A stretch of 64,000 nucleotides of DNA from CBDFKK01 sp965248815 (GTDB lineage Bacteria > Pseudomonadota > Alphaproteobacteria > SMXP01), in NCBI GenBank assembly GCA_965248815.1, contig CBDFKK010000008.1, forward strand, positions 1,426,001 through 1,490,000. The letters are read 5' to 3'. This document shows, piece after piece, positions 1 to 8,839 of the stretch. A program made the translations under genes and the position numbers. The notes under the pieces are model-generated. The model worked only from the letters and a program-made list of their open reading frames with translations, searched no databases and was not told where the DNA came from. How positions within the stretch are numbered: position 1 is the first letter of the stretch; each line of letters starts with the position of its first letter.

Positions 1-43
1 ACGATTGTCCCTGCCCGAATATCAACTGAGGGGATGAACCTCG

Positions 44-937
44 ATGGCCCAGGCCAACATCACAGTACCCACCCTGACCCCTGAAGGTAGTCTGTCGCAC
101 TACCTGACGGAGATCAGGAAGTTTCCCATGCTGGAAAAGCAAGAGGAATACATGCTCGCCAAGCGTTGGAAAGAGCATGAAGATTCGGAAGCAGCCCATA
201 AGTTGGTGACAAGCCACCTGCGCCTCGTCGCAAAAATCGCCATGGGCTATCGTGGCTATGGCTTGCCCATTGGCGAAGTAATTTCCGAGGGCAATGTCGG
301 TCTGATGCAGGCGGTCAAGCGTTTTGAGCCGGAAAAGGGATTTCGCTTGTCGACTTATGCCATGTGGTGGATCCGCGCCTCAATTCAGGAATATGTACTC
401 AGGTCTTGGAGCCTGGTCAAAATGGGCACGACCGCCGCTCAGAAAAAGCTGTTTTTCAATCTGCGCAAAATCAAGGGCCAAATCGACGCCATCGAAGACG
501 GCGATTTGAAGCCAAAGCATTTGGAAACCATATCGACCAAACTCGGCGTATCGGAACAAGAAGTGATAAATATGAACCGGCGCCTATCGGGCCCCGATCA
601 TTCGCTAAACGCCCCGCTGCGCGCCGATGCTGAAGGCGAATGGCAAGACTGGTTGGTCGACGACAGCGTGGACCAAGAGACCGAGCTCGCAAAGAAACAA
701 GAGGTGAGCCAGCGCAGCGCCTTACTCGACGGCGCTTTGGAAAAGCTCAATGAGCGCGAGCGCGACATTTTGGTCGAACGGCGTCTGACCGAAGAGCCGC
801 AGACTCTCGAACAGCTCAGTCAAAAGTATAAAGTGAGCCGCGAGCGCGTGCGTCAGATTGAAGTGCGCGCCTTCGAGAAGGTTCAAAAGGCTGTCCGCTC
901 CGCTGCACGCGAGCAGAGCGTCCCAGCTGGCGCGTAG
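44..937 (+). CDS. rpoH: RNA polymerase heat-shock sigma factor RpoH (sigma-32)
   Basis: A 297-residue group of sigma-70 factors that directs RNA polymerase to heat-shock promoters. Region 2 with its -10 recognition helix (TYAMWWIRASIQEYV) lies at about residues 104-118. The RpoH box QKKLFFNLR, diagnostic for sigma-32, is at residues 133-141. Region 4.2 has a helix-turn-helix around 250-280 (SRERVRQIE). GAGGGG upstream acts as ribosome-binding site for the ATG. The gene converges on purA, with only about 10 bases between stop codons. FtsH, the protease that degrades sigma-32 in other proteobacteria, is encoded about 8 kb away. Only 43 bases upstream are visible, so the promoter cannot be judged. 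Many alphaproteobacteria carry several RpoH paralogues; I cannot say which one this is. Confidence 0.96.
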   Translation: MAQANITVPTLTPEGSLSHYLTEIRKFPMLEKQEEYMLAKRWKEHEDSEAAHKLVTSHLRLVAKIAMGYRGYGLPIGEVISEGNVGLMQAVKRFEPEKGFRLSTYAMWWIRASIQEYVLRSWSLVKMGTTAAQKKLFFNLRKIKGQIDAIEDGDLKPKHLETISTKLGVSEQEVINMNRRLSGPDHSLNAPLRADAEGEWQDWLVDDSVDQETELAKKQEVSQRSALLDGALEKLNERERDILVERRLTEEPQTLEQLSQKYKVSRERVRQIEVRAFEKVQKAVRSAAREQSVPAGA

Positions 938-947
938 TTATCGAGCC

Positions 948-2240
948 TCAATCCGCAAACGGATCACGCATCAGGATCGTGTCGTCGCGCTCTGGTGAGG
1001 TCGAAAGAAGTGCGACCGGAGCTCCGATCAATTCTTCCACCCGGCGGACATATTTGACCGCCGTTGCCGGCAACTCGGCCCACGAGCGGGCGCCTTGTGT
1101 CGATTCGGACCAGCCTTCCAAACTTTCGTAAATCGGCTCGACACGCGCTTGCGCGCCCATGCCGACGGGTAAGTAGTCGATCGTTTCACCGTCGAGCTTG
1201 TAGCCCGTGGCGACTTTGAGTTCGTCCATTCCATCAAGCACGTCGAGTTTAGTGAGCGCGATGCCGTCGATACCGCCAGTGATAATAGACTGGCGCACAA
1301 GTACTGCGTCGAACCAGCCGCAGCGGCGCGTGCGGCCTGTCACTGTGCCGAACTCTTTGCCGCGTTCGCCCAGCCGCTTGCCGATCTCGTTTTCCTGTTC
1401 GGTCGGGAACGGCCCTTCACCAACGCGAGTCGTATAGGCTTTCGTGATACCCAGAACATAGTTCAGAGCCGAAGGCCCAACGCCGCTGCCCGCGGCCGCC
1501 TGTCCGGCGACGGTATTGGACGAGGTGACAAACGGATAAGTACCGTGATCCACATCCAGGAGCGTGCCTTGCGCACCTTCAAATAGGATGCGCTTTCCGG
1601 CCCGGCGCATATCATAGAGGCGGCGCCAAACCGGTGCTGCAAACGGCAAAATCCTTGGCGCAATTTCTTGAAGCAGCGCGAGCAATTGGTCCGCGTCGGC
1701 GTCTTTTTCTTCGTAGCCCCGGCGCAAAACATTGTGATGCTCCAGCAGCCCGCCGATCCGCGTGCGCAACGTCTCTTCGTCGGCCAAGTCAATCACTTTG
1801 ATCGCCCGCCGCGCCACTTTGTCTTCGTACGCAGGGCCTATGCCACGTTTGGTCGTGCCGATGCGGGTCGAGACTTTGCTCCCTTCCCGCAGTTCATCGA
1901 GCTGCTGATGAATAGGCAGAATGAGCGCTGCGTTTTCCGCAATCAGAAGATTGTCGGGGGTCACCGCAACGCCCTGACTTTTTAATTTGTCGATTTCCTT
2001 AACCAGGGCCCAGGGATCGACGACGACGCCATTGCCGATGACGGACGTCTTGCCTGGGCGAACAATGCCCGACGGCAGCAGGCTGAGCTTGAAGACCGTG
2101 CCGTCAATCACAAGCGTGTGGCCGGCATTGTGGCCGCCTTGGAAGCGCACGACCACGTCGGCGCGCTCCGACAACCAGTCGACAATCTTGCCTTTGCCTT
2201 CGTCACCCCACTGGGCGCCGACCACTACGACATTGGCCAT
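948..2240 (-). CDS. purA: Adenylosuccinate synthetase PurA
   Basis: A 430-residue cytosolic enzyme, the normal family length. It joins IMP and aspartate using GTP, the first committed step from IMP to AMP. The N-terminal loop QWGDEGKGK (about residues 10-18) is the family GTP/IMP-binding signature, followed by GGHNAGHTL with the catalytic histidine. The ATG start is clear. It is the last gene of the minus-strand serC-serA-purA run and lies 31 bases downstream of serA, so co-transcription is likely. It ends about 10 bases from the rpoH stop in convergent orientation, with no clear hairpin terminator between them. Confidence 0.97.
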   Translation of the reverse strand: MANVVVVGAQWGDEGKGKIVDWLSERADVVVRFQGGHNAGHTLVIDGTVFKLSLLPSGIVRPGKTSVIGNGVVVDPWALVKEIDKLKSQGVAVTPDNLLIAENAALILPIHQQLDELREGSKVSTRIGTTKRGIGPAYEDKVARRAIKVIDLADEETLRTRIGGLLEHHNVLRRGYEEKDADADQLLALLQEIAPRILPFAAPVWRRLYDMRRAGKRILFEGAQGTLLDVDHGTYPFVTSSNTVAGQAAAGSGVGPSALNYVLGITKAYTTRVGEGPFPTEQENEIGKRLGERGKEFGTVTGRTRRCGWFDAVLVRQSIITGGIDGIALTKLDVLDGMDELKVATGYKLDGETIDYLPVGMGAQARVEPIYESLEGWSESTQGARSWAELPATAVKYVRRVEELIGAPVALLSTSPERDDTILMRDPFAD

Positions 2241-2271
2241 ACTTCAAGGCCTCCACATTGAGTTCGCTTGG

Positions 2272-3849
2272 TTAGAACGACAACGCCTTGGCTTGTACCA
2301 CGTGAGGCAACGCGCGCACCCTTTCAAGAACCTCTCCGTTCGCGGTCTGATCCACGGCGACGAGTGCAATGGCGTCACTGCCTTCTTCGGCCCGGCCCAG
2401 GTTGAACGTCGCTATGTTCAGGCCCGCATCGCCGAGGACCGTTCCTAAGGCGCCAATAAATCCCGGCTTGTCTTCGTTGGTCACGTAGAGCATGTGGGGC
2501 GAAAGGGATGCCTCCATATTGATGCCTTTGACTTGTATGATTCGCGGCTGGCCATCTGAGAACACCGTTCCCGCAACGCCGCGGGTTTGGCGCTCAGTCG
2601 TCAGCGTCAATCGAATGTAACTTTCGTACACGCCTTGCGCATCACGCGTGGTTTCACTGACATGGATGCCGCGCTCTTTGGCAACTACCGGCGCGTTGAC
2701 CATATTGACTTCCGAGACGAGCGGTTTCAAAACGCCCGCCAGCGCCGCCGCTGTGAGTGGCTTGGTGTTGCGCTCGGCGACCGCGCCCTCATATTCGATT
2801 TCCGCACCGGTGATCCCAGATTCTGTGAGCTGACCAGCGAACAATCCCAATTGCTCGGCCAACTGTACGAAGGGTTTGAGATGCTGGGCCTCGTCCGCCG
2901 ACAAAGACGGCATGTTAAGCGCGTTTGTTACCGCACCCGTCAGGAGAAAATCGGCCATCTGCTCGGCAACTTGAAGGGCGACATTTTCCTGCGCTTCTTG
3001 AGTTGCCGCTCCCAGATGGGGTGTTGCGATAAGATTCTCTGTGCCGAAAAGAACATTGTTCTTGGCCGGCTCCTCTTCGAAGACGTCGAGCGCCGCACCG
3101 GCGACATGACCGCTTTCCAAGGCAACTTTTAGCGCGGCTTCGTCGATGAGCCCGCCCCGAGCGCAATTGATAATGCGCACACCTGGCTTGGTCCTGTTGA
3201 TCGCATCAGCGCTCAAAATATTGCGTGTTTGATCGGTGAGCGGCGTATGGAGAGAAATAAAATCCGCCCGCGGCAAAAGTTCTTCTAGTTCAACCTTCTC
3301 TACGCCCAATTGCTCGGCCCGCTCCGCCGACAAAAAAGGATCATAAGCGATAACACGCATGTGCAATCCCTTGGCGCGGTCGGCGACAATGCCGCCGATA
3401 TTGCCGCAGCCAATAATGCCCAGCGTCTTGCTGGTCACCTCAACTCCCATAAAGCGAGACTTTTCCCATTTGCCGTCCTGCGTTGACGTGTTGGCAGTCG
3501 GGATTTCCCTGGCAAGCGCCAACATCATCGCAATCGCGTGCTCTGCCGTTGTGATAGAATTCCCGAACGGGGTGTTCATCACCACGATGCCTTTTGCGGT
3601 GGCTGCGGGAACATCGATATTGTCGACGCCGATGCCCGCGCGGCCGATCACCTTTAGATTTGAAGCGGCGTCTAAAACATCGCTTGTCACTTTCGTGGCC
3701 GATCGAATGGCCAGGCCGTCATATTGATCGATGATTTCGATCAGTTCCTCTTTGGCAAGGCCAACCTTAAAATCGACATCGACGCCGCGGTCCTTGAATA
3801 TGTCAACGGCAGCTGTGCTCAATTTGTCAGATATCAAAACTTTAGGCAT
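2272..3849 (-). CDS. serA: D-3-phosphoglycerate dehydrogenase SerA
   Basis: A 525-residue long-form enzyme that oxidises 3-phosphoglycerate with NAD, the first step of phosphorylated serine synthesis. The catalytic and NAD-binding domains occupy about residues 1-315; GIIGCGNIGG near 145 is the Rossmann loop and ATPHLGAAT near 280 holds the catalytic histidine. An intervening domain (about 320-445) and a C-terminal ACT domain (about 450-525, starting near YVTNEDKPGF) follow. ACT domains usually bind serine for feedback control. The gene follows serC by about 75 bases on the same strand, so the two successive pathway enzymes are probably co-transcribed behind the structured serC leader. Confidence 0.97.
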   Translation of the reverse strand: MPKVLISDKLSTAAVDIFKDRGVDVDFKVGLAKEELIEIIDQYDGLAIRSATKVTSDVLDAASNLKVIGRAGIGVDNIDVPAATAKGIVVMNTPFGNSITTAEHAIAMMLALAREIPTANTSTQDGKWEKSRFMGVEVTSKTLGIIGCGNIGGIVADRAKGLHMRVIAYDPFLSAERAEQLGVEKVELEELLPRADFISLHTPLTDQTRNILSADAINRTKPGVRIINCARGGLIDEAALKVALESGHVAGAALDVFEEEPAKNNVLFGTENLIATPHLGAATQEAQENVALQVAEQMADFLLTGAVTNALNMPSLSADEAQHLKPFVQLAEQLGLFAGQLTESGITGAEIEYEGAVAERNTKPLTAAALAGVLKPLVSEVNMVNAPVVAKERGIHVSETTRDAQGVYESYIRLTLTTERQTRGVAGTVFSDGQPRIIQVKGINMEASLSPHMLYVTNEDKPGFIGALGTVLGDAGLNIATFNLGRAEEGSDAIALVAVDQTANGEVLERVRALPHVVQAKALSF

Positions 3850-3923
3850 TGGTATTTGTCCCGAAATTCGTCAGTTGCCCGCAAGACGAGCGTTATTGAT
3901 CAGTTTGCTGATGAAAGGCCTAC

Positions 3924-5099
3924 TTATGCTGCCTCAGCAAGTTCGGCCGAACTGACCGCAAAGGCCCAATCGAGCCAAGGCAACAAGGCTTCCAAGTCAG
4001 CTGCGTCAATCGTGGCGCCGGCCCAAATCCGTAGGCCCGGCGGCGCATCTCTGTAACCGCCAATGTCGTAAGCCACATCTTCCGCCTCGAGCTTAGACGA
4101 AAGCTTCTTGGCAAACGCTGCTTGGTCATCACCCGACAGAGACGTGATCCGTGGATCGACAACCTTAAGGCACACGGATGTATTAGACCGCGTTGCTTCC
4201 GTCTCAGCGAGAAATTCGACCCACGGTGTTTTGGCGATCCAATCGGCAATAATGGCGAGATTGGTATCCGCGCGTCCCATGAGCGCTTGCGCGCCCCCTA
4301 TCTCTTCCGCCCAAGACAGCGCATCAAGATAATCCTCGACGCACAGCATGGACGGCGTGTTGATGGTCGCGCCCGTGAAAATGCCGTCGATCAGCTTACC
4401 GCCCTTAGTCAAGCGGAAGATTTTCGGAAGCGGCCACGGCGGCGTATACGATTCGAGGCGCTCAATAGCACGCGGACTCAAAACCAACATGCCGTGCGCG
4501 GCCTCGCCGCCCATGACTTTTTGCCAAGAATAAGTCACGACATCGAGCTTTCCCCAAGGCAAGTCTTGGGCAAAGACTGCCGAGGTGGCATCGCAAATGG
4601 TCAGGCCCTCGCGATCGTCCCGGATCCACTTGCCATCTGGTACGCGCACGCCGGAAGTCGTGCCGTTCCAGGTGAACACCACGTCCCGCGCTGGATCCAC
4701 ATCATTTAAATTGGGTATTTGTCCATAGTCAGCCTTCAGTACACGGACATCATCAAGCTTCAGCTGCTTGGTGATATCGGTGACCCAACCCTGACCAAAA
4801 CTTTCCCAGGTGAGAACATCGATGCCCCGCGCCCCGAGAAGCGACCACAGCGCCATTTCGACGGCGCCCGTATCGGAAGCAGGCACGATCCCGATGCGAT
4901 GATCGACCGGAATGCCCAGCAGATCCCGCGTGCGCTCGATGGCAGCGGCAAGCTTGGCTTTACCGATTTTTGACCGGTGAGATCGGCCAATTGCTGCATC
5001 GTTCAAGTTTTGGAGAGACCATCCCGGCCGCTTTGCGCAAGGCCCGGAGGAAAAGTAAGGACGAGCCGGCTTCATTGCCGGTTTAACCAGAATTGTCAT
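3924..5099 (-). CDS. serC: Phosphoserine aminotransferase SerC
   Basis: A 391-residue PLP enzyme that transaminates 3-phosphohydroxypyruvate to phosphoserine. The PLP lysine is in SWQKVMGGE, and the sequence follows the alphaproteobacterial SerC subtype (PYFSSGPCAKRPGW near the N-terminus). The open frame continues about 130 codons upstream, but that part is antisense to thiD. I chose the ATG at 5097-5099 because family homology begins there and GGAAGGAA lies a few bases upstream. That ribosome-binding site sits in the loop of a perfect hairpin (see the leader feature), suggesting translational or attenuation control. serA follows directly. Confidence 0.95.
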   Translation of the reverse strand: MTILVKPAMKPARPYFSSGPCAKRPGWSLQNLNDAAIGRSHRSKIGKAKLAAAIERTRDLLGIPVDHRIGIVPASDTGAVEMALWSLLGARGIDVLTWESFGQGWVTDITKQLKLDDVRVLKADYGQIPNLNDVDPARDVVFTWNGTTSGVRVPDGKWIRDDREGLTICDATSAVFAQDLPWGKLDVVTYSWQKVMGGEAAHGMLVLSPRAIERLESYTPPWPLPKIFRLTKGGKLIDGIFTGATINTPSMLCVEDYLDALSWAEEIGGAQALMGRADTNLAIIADWIAKTPWVEFLAETEATRSNTSVCLKVVDPRITSLSGDDQAAFAKKLSSKLEAEDVAYDIGGYRDAPPGLRIWAGATIDAADLEALLPWLDWAFAVSSAELAEAA

Positions 5100-5103
5100 C
5101 GTT

Positions 5104-5142
5104 CTATTCCTTCCAGAATAGGCGCATCCCGTTGGGGGGATG
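5104..5142 (-). promoter_or_regulatory. Structured serC leader (two hairpins, the second holding the ribosome-binding site)
   Basis: In the transcript, CATCCC-CCCAAC-GGGATG forms a 6-bp hairpin. After CG and C it is followed by CTATTC-TGGAAG-GAATAG, another perfect 6-bp hairpin whose loop and 3' arm contain the Shine-Dalgarno sequence of serC, four bases before the ATG. A leader RNA called the serC motif is known upstream of serC-serA operons in alphaproteobacteria. Position and context fit it, but I could not align to its covariance model, so assignment to that family is inference. The hairpins themselves are read directly. Confidence 0.6.
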
Positions 5143-5241
5143 TGGCCCACGGGGGATATAGGGGCGGGGCCCGTCATAGTCAACGTAAAGTTTGGCCGGT
5201 GCGACCTTTGGACCGGCAATCTCGCAGAGTGCAGCTGGGAC

Positions 5242-6036
5242 TCAGGCTTTTGCGCGATGAAGATGATTGAGTGGGCCGTGCCCCTTGCCGAAGCCAGGCG
5301 CAAGTTTGATAGCCTCGTGCACAAATTCTCGCGCCGCTGCGACGGCGTCTTCGAGCGGCTTGCCTTGCGACAGGCAAGCGGCGAGTGCGGATGCCAATGT
5401 GCAGCCGGTCCCGTGGGTCTGCTGCGACTCAAGCCGTGGATTTGAAAACACCTCAATGCCTCGCGTCGTCGCCAAAACGTCGCGCACATCGTCACCAGGC
5501 AAATGGCCGCCCTTAAGCAAAACCGCTGCCGCGCCCAAGCTCAATAGTTGCTCAGCCGCAAGTTCCATATCGCGCAAAGATCCGATGCTTCGGCCGGTCA
5601 ACGTTTCGGCTTCTGGCACATTCGGCGTCAAAACATAAGCGCTTGGTAGGACGTCCTTTTTAAACGCGCGGAGAGCGTTTTCGTTCAAGAGTTTTGCGCC
5701 ACTGGTCGAGACCATGACCGGGTCGACGACGATTGGCACAGAATCAGGCAGGGAACTTATCTCGACTGCGACGGCCTCGACGATATCGGCTCTGCCCAGC
5801 ATCCCCGTCTTTACGGCGTCAACACCAATATCATCAACAACGGCGCGAATTTGAGCTACGACAAAAGTAGCCGGCACGTGATGGACCCCGTCAACGCCTG
5901 TCGTGCTCTGCGCTGTGACTGCCGTCAAAGCCGTCGCCGCATAGGCCCCGAATGCGCTGATGGTCTTGATGTCGGCTTGAATGCCGGCGCCTCCACTTGA
6001 GTCGGACCCGCCGATCGTCAGTACACGCCCTTTCAT
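5242..6036 (-). CDS. thiD: Hydroxymethylpyrimidine/phosphomethylpyrimidine kinase ThiD
   Basis: A 264-residue ribokinase-fold enzyme that phosphorylates HMP and HMP-P in the pyrimidine branch of thiamine synthesis. GGSDSSGGAGIQAD (residues 9-22) is the substrate-binding signature, and GTGCTLASA near residue 215 is the anion-hole/catalytic motif. Length is normal. It lies between glmM and serC on the minus strand, 142 bases from the serC start. No TPP-riboswitch core is visible in the 180 bases upstream. ThiE, the next enzyme of the pathway, is encoded about 25 kb away at 30116, so thiamine genes are dispersed. Confidence 0.95.
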   Translation of the reverse strand: MKGRVLTIGGSDSSGGAGIQADIKTISAFGAYAATALTAVTAQSTTGVDGVHHVPATFVVAQIRAVVDDIGVDAVKTGMLGRADIVEAVAVEISSLPDSVPIVVDPVMVSTSGAKLLNENALRAFKKDVLPSAYVLTPNVPEAETLTGRSIGSLRDMELAAEQLLSLGAAAVLLKGGHLPGDDVRDVLATTRGIEVFSNPRLESQQTHGTGCTLASALAACLSQGKPLEDAVAAAREFVHEAIKLAPGFGKGHGPLNHLHRAKA

Positions 6037-6216
6037 GGAAATAACGTCTTACTTTCTATCGCCACGCCCAGTGAAACTCTTGCACAATATGTCACCGCCC
6101 GCCTGCGTGCGATTTTCGACACGTCGGTTCATAACATGCAGCCGCCCAATTAGGTAACCAATTTGAGAAATTCAGAATAAGCCCCAACCGAGACCCGGGC
6201 AGCAATTGCCAGTCGG

Positions 6217-7563
6217 CTAAATCACAACGTCTTCAAGAACGCCCACGATCTCATCAACGACTTCGTCAATGGCATGCTCATCGTCGCCCTGTGCCATGAC
6301 GCGAATGAGGGGCTCGGTGCCCGACTCGCGAATCACAAGCCGACCGGCCTCGCCAAGGCGTAATTCGCCGGCCGAAATCGCTTTCTTCACGCGGGCATCT
6401 TGGAGAGGCGAGCCGTTTGTATAGCTCACATTCTTGAGGACTTGCGGGCAGGGTTCAAACACCCGGCACGCCTCGCTCACCGGAGACCCACTTTCCTGAA
6501 TTACCGCAAGCACTTGCAAGGCCGCAATAAGGCCGTCACCGGTCGTTGAAAAATCGCTCAAAATGATGTGGCCCGACTGCTCCCCGCCCAAATTGTAGCC
6601 ATGTTTCCTCATATGCTCGACGACATAGCGGTCGCCAACTTGCGTTCGCGCCAGGTGGAGTCCGATCTTTTTGAGGTGATTTTCCATACCAAGATTGGAC
6701 ATGACCGTGCCGACGACGCCGCCGGCCGAAAGACGTTCGCCCTTCGACCACGAGACCGCCACAAGTGACATGACCTGATCGCCATCGACAATTTGGCCTT
6801 GCTGATCGGCAATGATGACGCGGTCCGCATCCCCATCAAGGGCAATCCCAATATCAGCGCCCTCGCGCTTGACCGCCTCGCACATGTGCAGAGGTGAGGT
6901 CGAACCACATTCTTTATTGATATTGAAACCGTTCGGCTCGACGCCGATCGGAATGACGTCGGCACCCAATTCCCATAGCGCCGCGGGCGCAACTTTGTAG
7001 GCCGCACCGTTAGCACAGTCGACCACAACTTTTAGACCTTCGAGTCTTAGTTTTTTCGGGAACGTTCCTTTGACGAATTCAATGTAGCGGGCTTGCGCAT
7101 CTTCAATGCGTTTGGCGCGGCCAAGATCGGCGGGTTTGGCCAGACCTTCATCAAGTCCATTGACCATGAGCCCTTCGATTTGCATTTCAACCTTGTCCGA
7201 AAGCTTGAAGCCATCCGGACCAAAAAGCTTAATGCCGTTATCATGGTACGCGTTGTGGGAAGCCGAAATCATGACGCCCAAATCGGCGCGAAGGGAGCGC
7301 GTCAACATGGCGACCGCCGGCGTCGGCAAAGGCCCGAACTGAAAGACGTCCATGCCAACCGCCGTAAAACCGGCCACGAGGGCGGGCTCGATCATGTAGC
7401 CGGAAAGCCTTGTGTCCTTCCCGATCACCACGCGATGACGATGGTCGCCTCGCGTAAACACGCGCCCCGCTGCCATGCCCACTCTCAAAGCCGTTTCGGC
7501 CGTCATAGAGCCAGCGTTAGCGGTTCCTCGAATTCCATCGGTGCCGAAAAGTCGCTTATTCAT
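6217..7563 (-). CDS. glmM: Phosphoglucosamine mutase GlmM
   Basis: A 448-residue mutase converting glucosamine-6-phosphate to glucosamine-1-phosphate for UDP-GlcNAc, hence peptidoglycan and LPS. The phosphoserine loop ISASHNAYHDNGIK places the catalytic serine at residue 102. The magnesium loop DGDADR has aspartates at 243, 245 and 247, and the phosphate-binding loop RESGTEPLIR is near residue 407. All catalytic elements are intact and length is typical. It is downstream of folP, matching the widespread ftsH-folP-glmM gene order. Confidence 0.97.
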   Translation of the reverse strand: MNKRLFGTDGIRGTANAGSMTAETALRVGMAAGRVFTRGDHRHRVVIGKDTRLSGYMIEPALVAGFTAVGMDVFQFGPLPTPAVAMLTRSLRADLGVMISASHNAYHDNGIKLFGPDGFKLSDKVEMQIEGLMVNGLDEGLAKPADLGRAKRIEDAQARYIEFVKGTFPKKLRLEGLKVVVDCANGAAYKVAPAALWELGADVIPIGVEPNGFNINKECGSTSPLHMCEAVKREGADIGIALDGDADRVIIADQQGQIVDGDQVMSLVAVSWSKGERLSAGGVVGTVMSNLGMENHLKKIGLHLARTQVGDRYVVEHMRKHGYNLGGEQSGHIILSDFSTTGDGLIAALQVLAVIQESGSPVSEACRVFEPCPQVLKNVSYTNGSPLQDARVKKAISAGELRLGEAGRLVIRESGTEPLIRVMAQGDDEHAIDEVVDEIVGVLEDVVI

Positions 7564-7672
7564 AACTCAACTCTAACTGCCTAAAACGATTTTTGGATTA
7601 TCGGATATCTGCCGAGCTAATATGGCACACCCCGACACTACGACAACATCGTTAAGCAATTTTCGGACTAAA

Positions 7673-8746
7673 CTATAGCTGATTTTCAGCGATTGCCTCA
7701 AAAACCCTCAGCGCCTGGCGGGCCTCATCGACATCGTGGACGCGAAATATTTGAACGCCTTGACTTAATGCGGACACCATCGCGGCCAGCGAGCCCGCCA
7801 AGCGGTTCTCCGGGCTGGCATCGCGGTCCAGCACGCCAATAAATCGCTTGCGTGAAAGACCGACGAGCAACAGGCAGCCCAATCCGTGAAACAGCGTCAG
7901 GCCATTCAGCAGTTCAAGATTGTGTTCCAACGTTTTGCCAAAGCCGAATCCCGGGTCGATAATGATATGACGGCGTGGGATGCCTGCCTCCTCGCACGCC
8001 TTCACGCGCTCTTCGAGAAAATCGTAAACGTCCAAAAGCACATCATCATAGTACGGATCAACCTGCATATTCTTAGGCTCGCCTTTGGCATGCATGAGAA
8101 CAACAGGTGCCCCTGTCTGAGCTGCGACGTTCAAACTTTCGGGGTCATGACTTAGGGCGGAAACATCATTAAGCAATGAAGCGCCTGCCTCGTGGGCCGC
8201 CTTTAGGACTTTGGCTTTGCGGCTATCGATTGAAAGCGGGCACTTGCTATCGGCCGCAAGGCCCGCAATCACCGGCAAGACACGGCTAAGTTCTTCATCT
8301 TCGGAGACCGGATCAGCTCCCGGTCGCGTCGACTCGCCGCCAACATCGATCAAGTGGGCGCCCGCCTCGCACATGGCTTGCCCGGCCGCGATGGCATCTC
8401 CAGCCGAACTAAATCGGCCACCGTCAGAAAATGAATCGGGCGTGACGTTGAGTATGCCCATGAGTTTGGGAGCAACGCGATCCATGCCCACTATCGGATT
8501 GCGCGCTTCCACCAAATCTCCGACTTGGGTAATGCCAATCAGTCGCTCCAATGCGGCCCGATCGGTTATGCGAACGATGCGCCGGCTCGTACCGCCAGTG
8601 TCACGGCGGATCAATTCAAGCATTGTAAAGGCGCGCGTGCCGCCGGCCAACGGCAAGCCAAATCCAGCGTCGATGGCATTGCGGCTGTCGGGGCCCGCAA
8701 TGATGCCCATTGGGCGCAAATAGACCTTGTCTTCAATGTCGCTCAT
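7673..8746 (-). CDS. folP: Dihydropteroate synthase FolP
   Basis: A 357-residue TIM-barrel enzyme that condenses p-aminobenzoate with the pterin diphosphate in folate synthesis, the target of sulfonamides. The signatures MGILNVTPDSFSDGG (from about residue 96) and DVGGESTRPGA are present. About 95 residues precede the barrel, compared with only a few in E. coli FolP. The frame opens 18 codons further upstream, but that stretch runs through the ftsH terminator hairpin and begins with TTG, so the ATG at 8744-8746 is preferred. No strong ribosome-binding site is visible, so the start is moderately certain. ftsH is upstream and glmM downstream. Confidence 0.93.
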   Translation of the reverse strand: MSDIEDKVYLRPMGIIAGPDSRNAIDAGFGLPLAGGTRAFTMLELIRRDTGGTSRRIVRITDRAALERLIGITQVGDLVEARNPIVGMDRVAPKLMGILNVTPDSFSDGGRFSSAGDAIAAGQAMCEAGAHLIDVGGESTRPGADPVSEDEELSRVLPVIAGLAADSKCPLSIDSRKAKVLKAAHEAGASLLNDVSALSHDPESLNVAAQTGAPVVLMHAKGEPKNMQVDPYYDDVLLDVYDFLEERVKACEEAGIPRRHIIIDPGFGFGKTLEHNLELLNGLTLFHGLGCLLLVGLSRKRFIGVLDRDASPENRLAGSLAAMVSALSQGVQIFRVHDVDEARQALRVFEAIAENQL

Positions 8747-8786
8747 GGATGCACGATTTAAGTTGCGAGCAATAAGTCCATAAATG

Positions 8787-8811
8787 AAAAGGCCCCGCAA
8801 TCGCGAGGCCC
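8787..8811 (-). terminator. Intrinsic terminator after ftsH
   Basis: On the minus strand GGCCTCGC-GATT-GCGGGGCC forms an 8-bp stem (one G-T wobble) followed by TTTTCATTT. It starts 29 bases beyond the ftsH stop and lies before the folP start, so it probably uncouples ftsH from folP-glmM at least partly. Confidence 0.7.
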
Positions 8812-8839
8812 TTCAATCAATATGACCAAAGTTGAGCCG

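Noticed and set aside
5100..5495. 132-codon upstream extension of serC
   Set aside because: Antisense to thiD and the serC leader; homology and ribosome-binding site place the start at 5099.
6037..6216. TPP riboswitch upstream of thiD
   Set aside because: No CTGAGA-type core or ACCTG block on the minus strand; the gap between fba and thiE is also too short.
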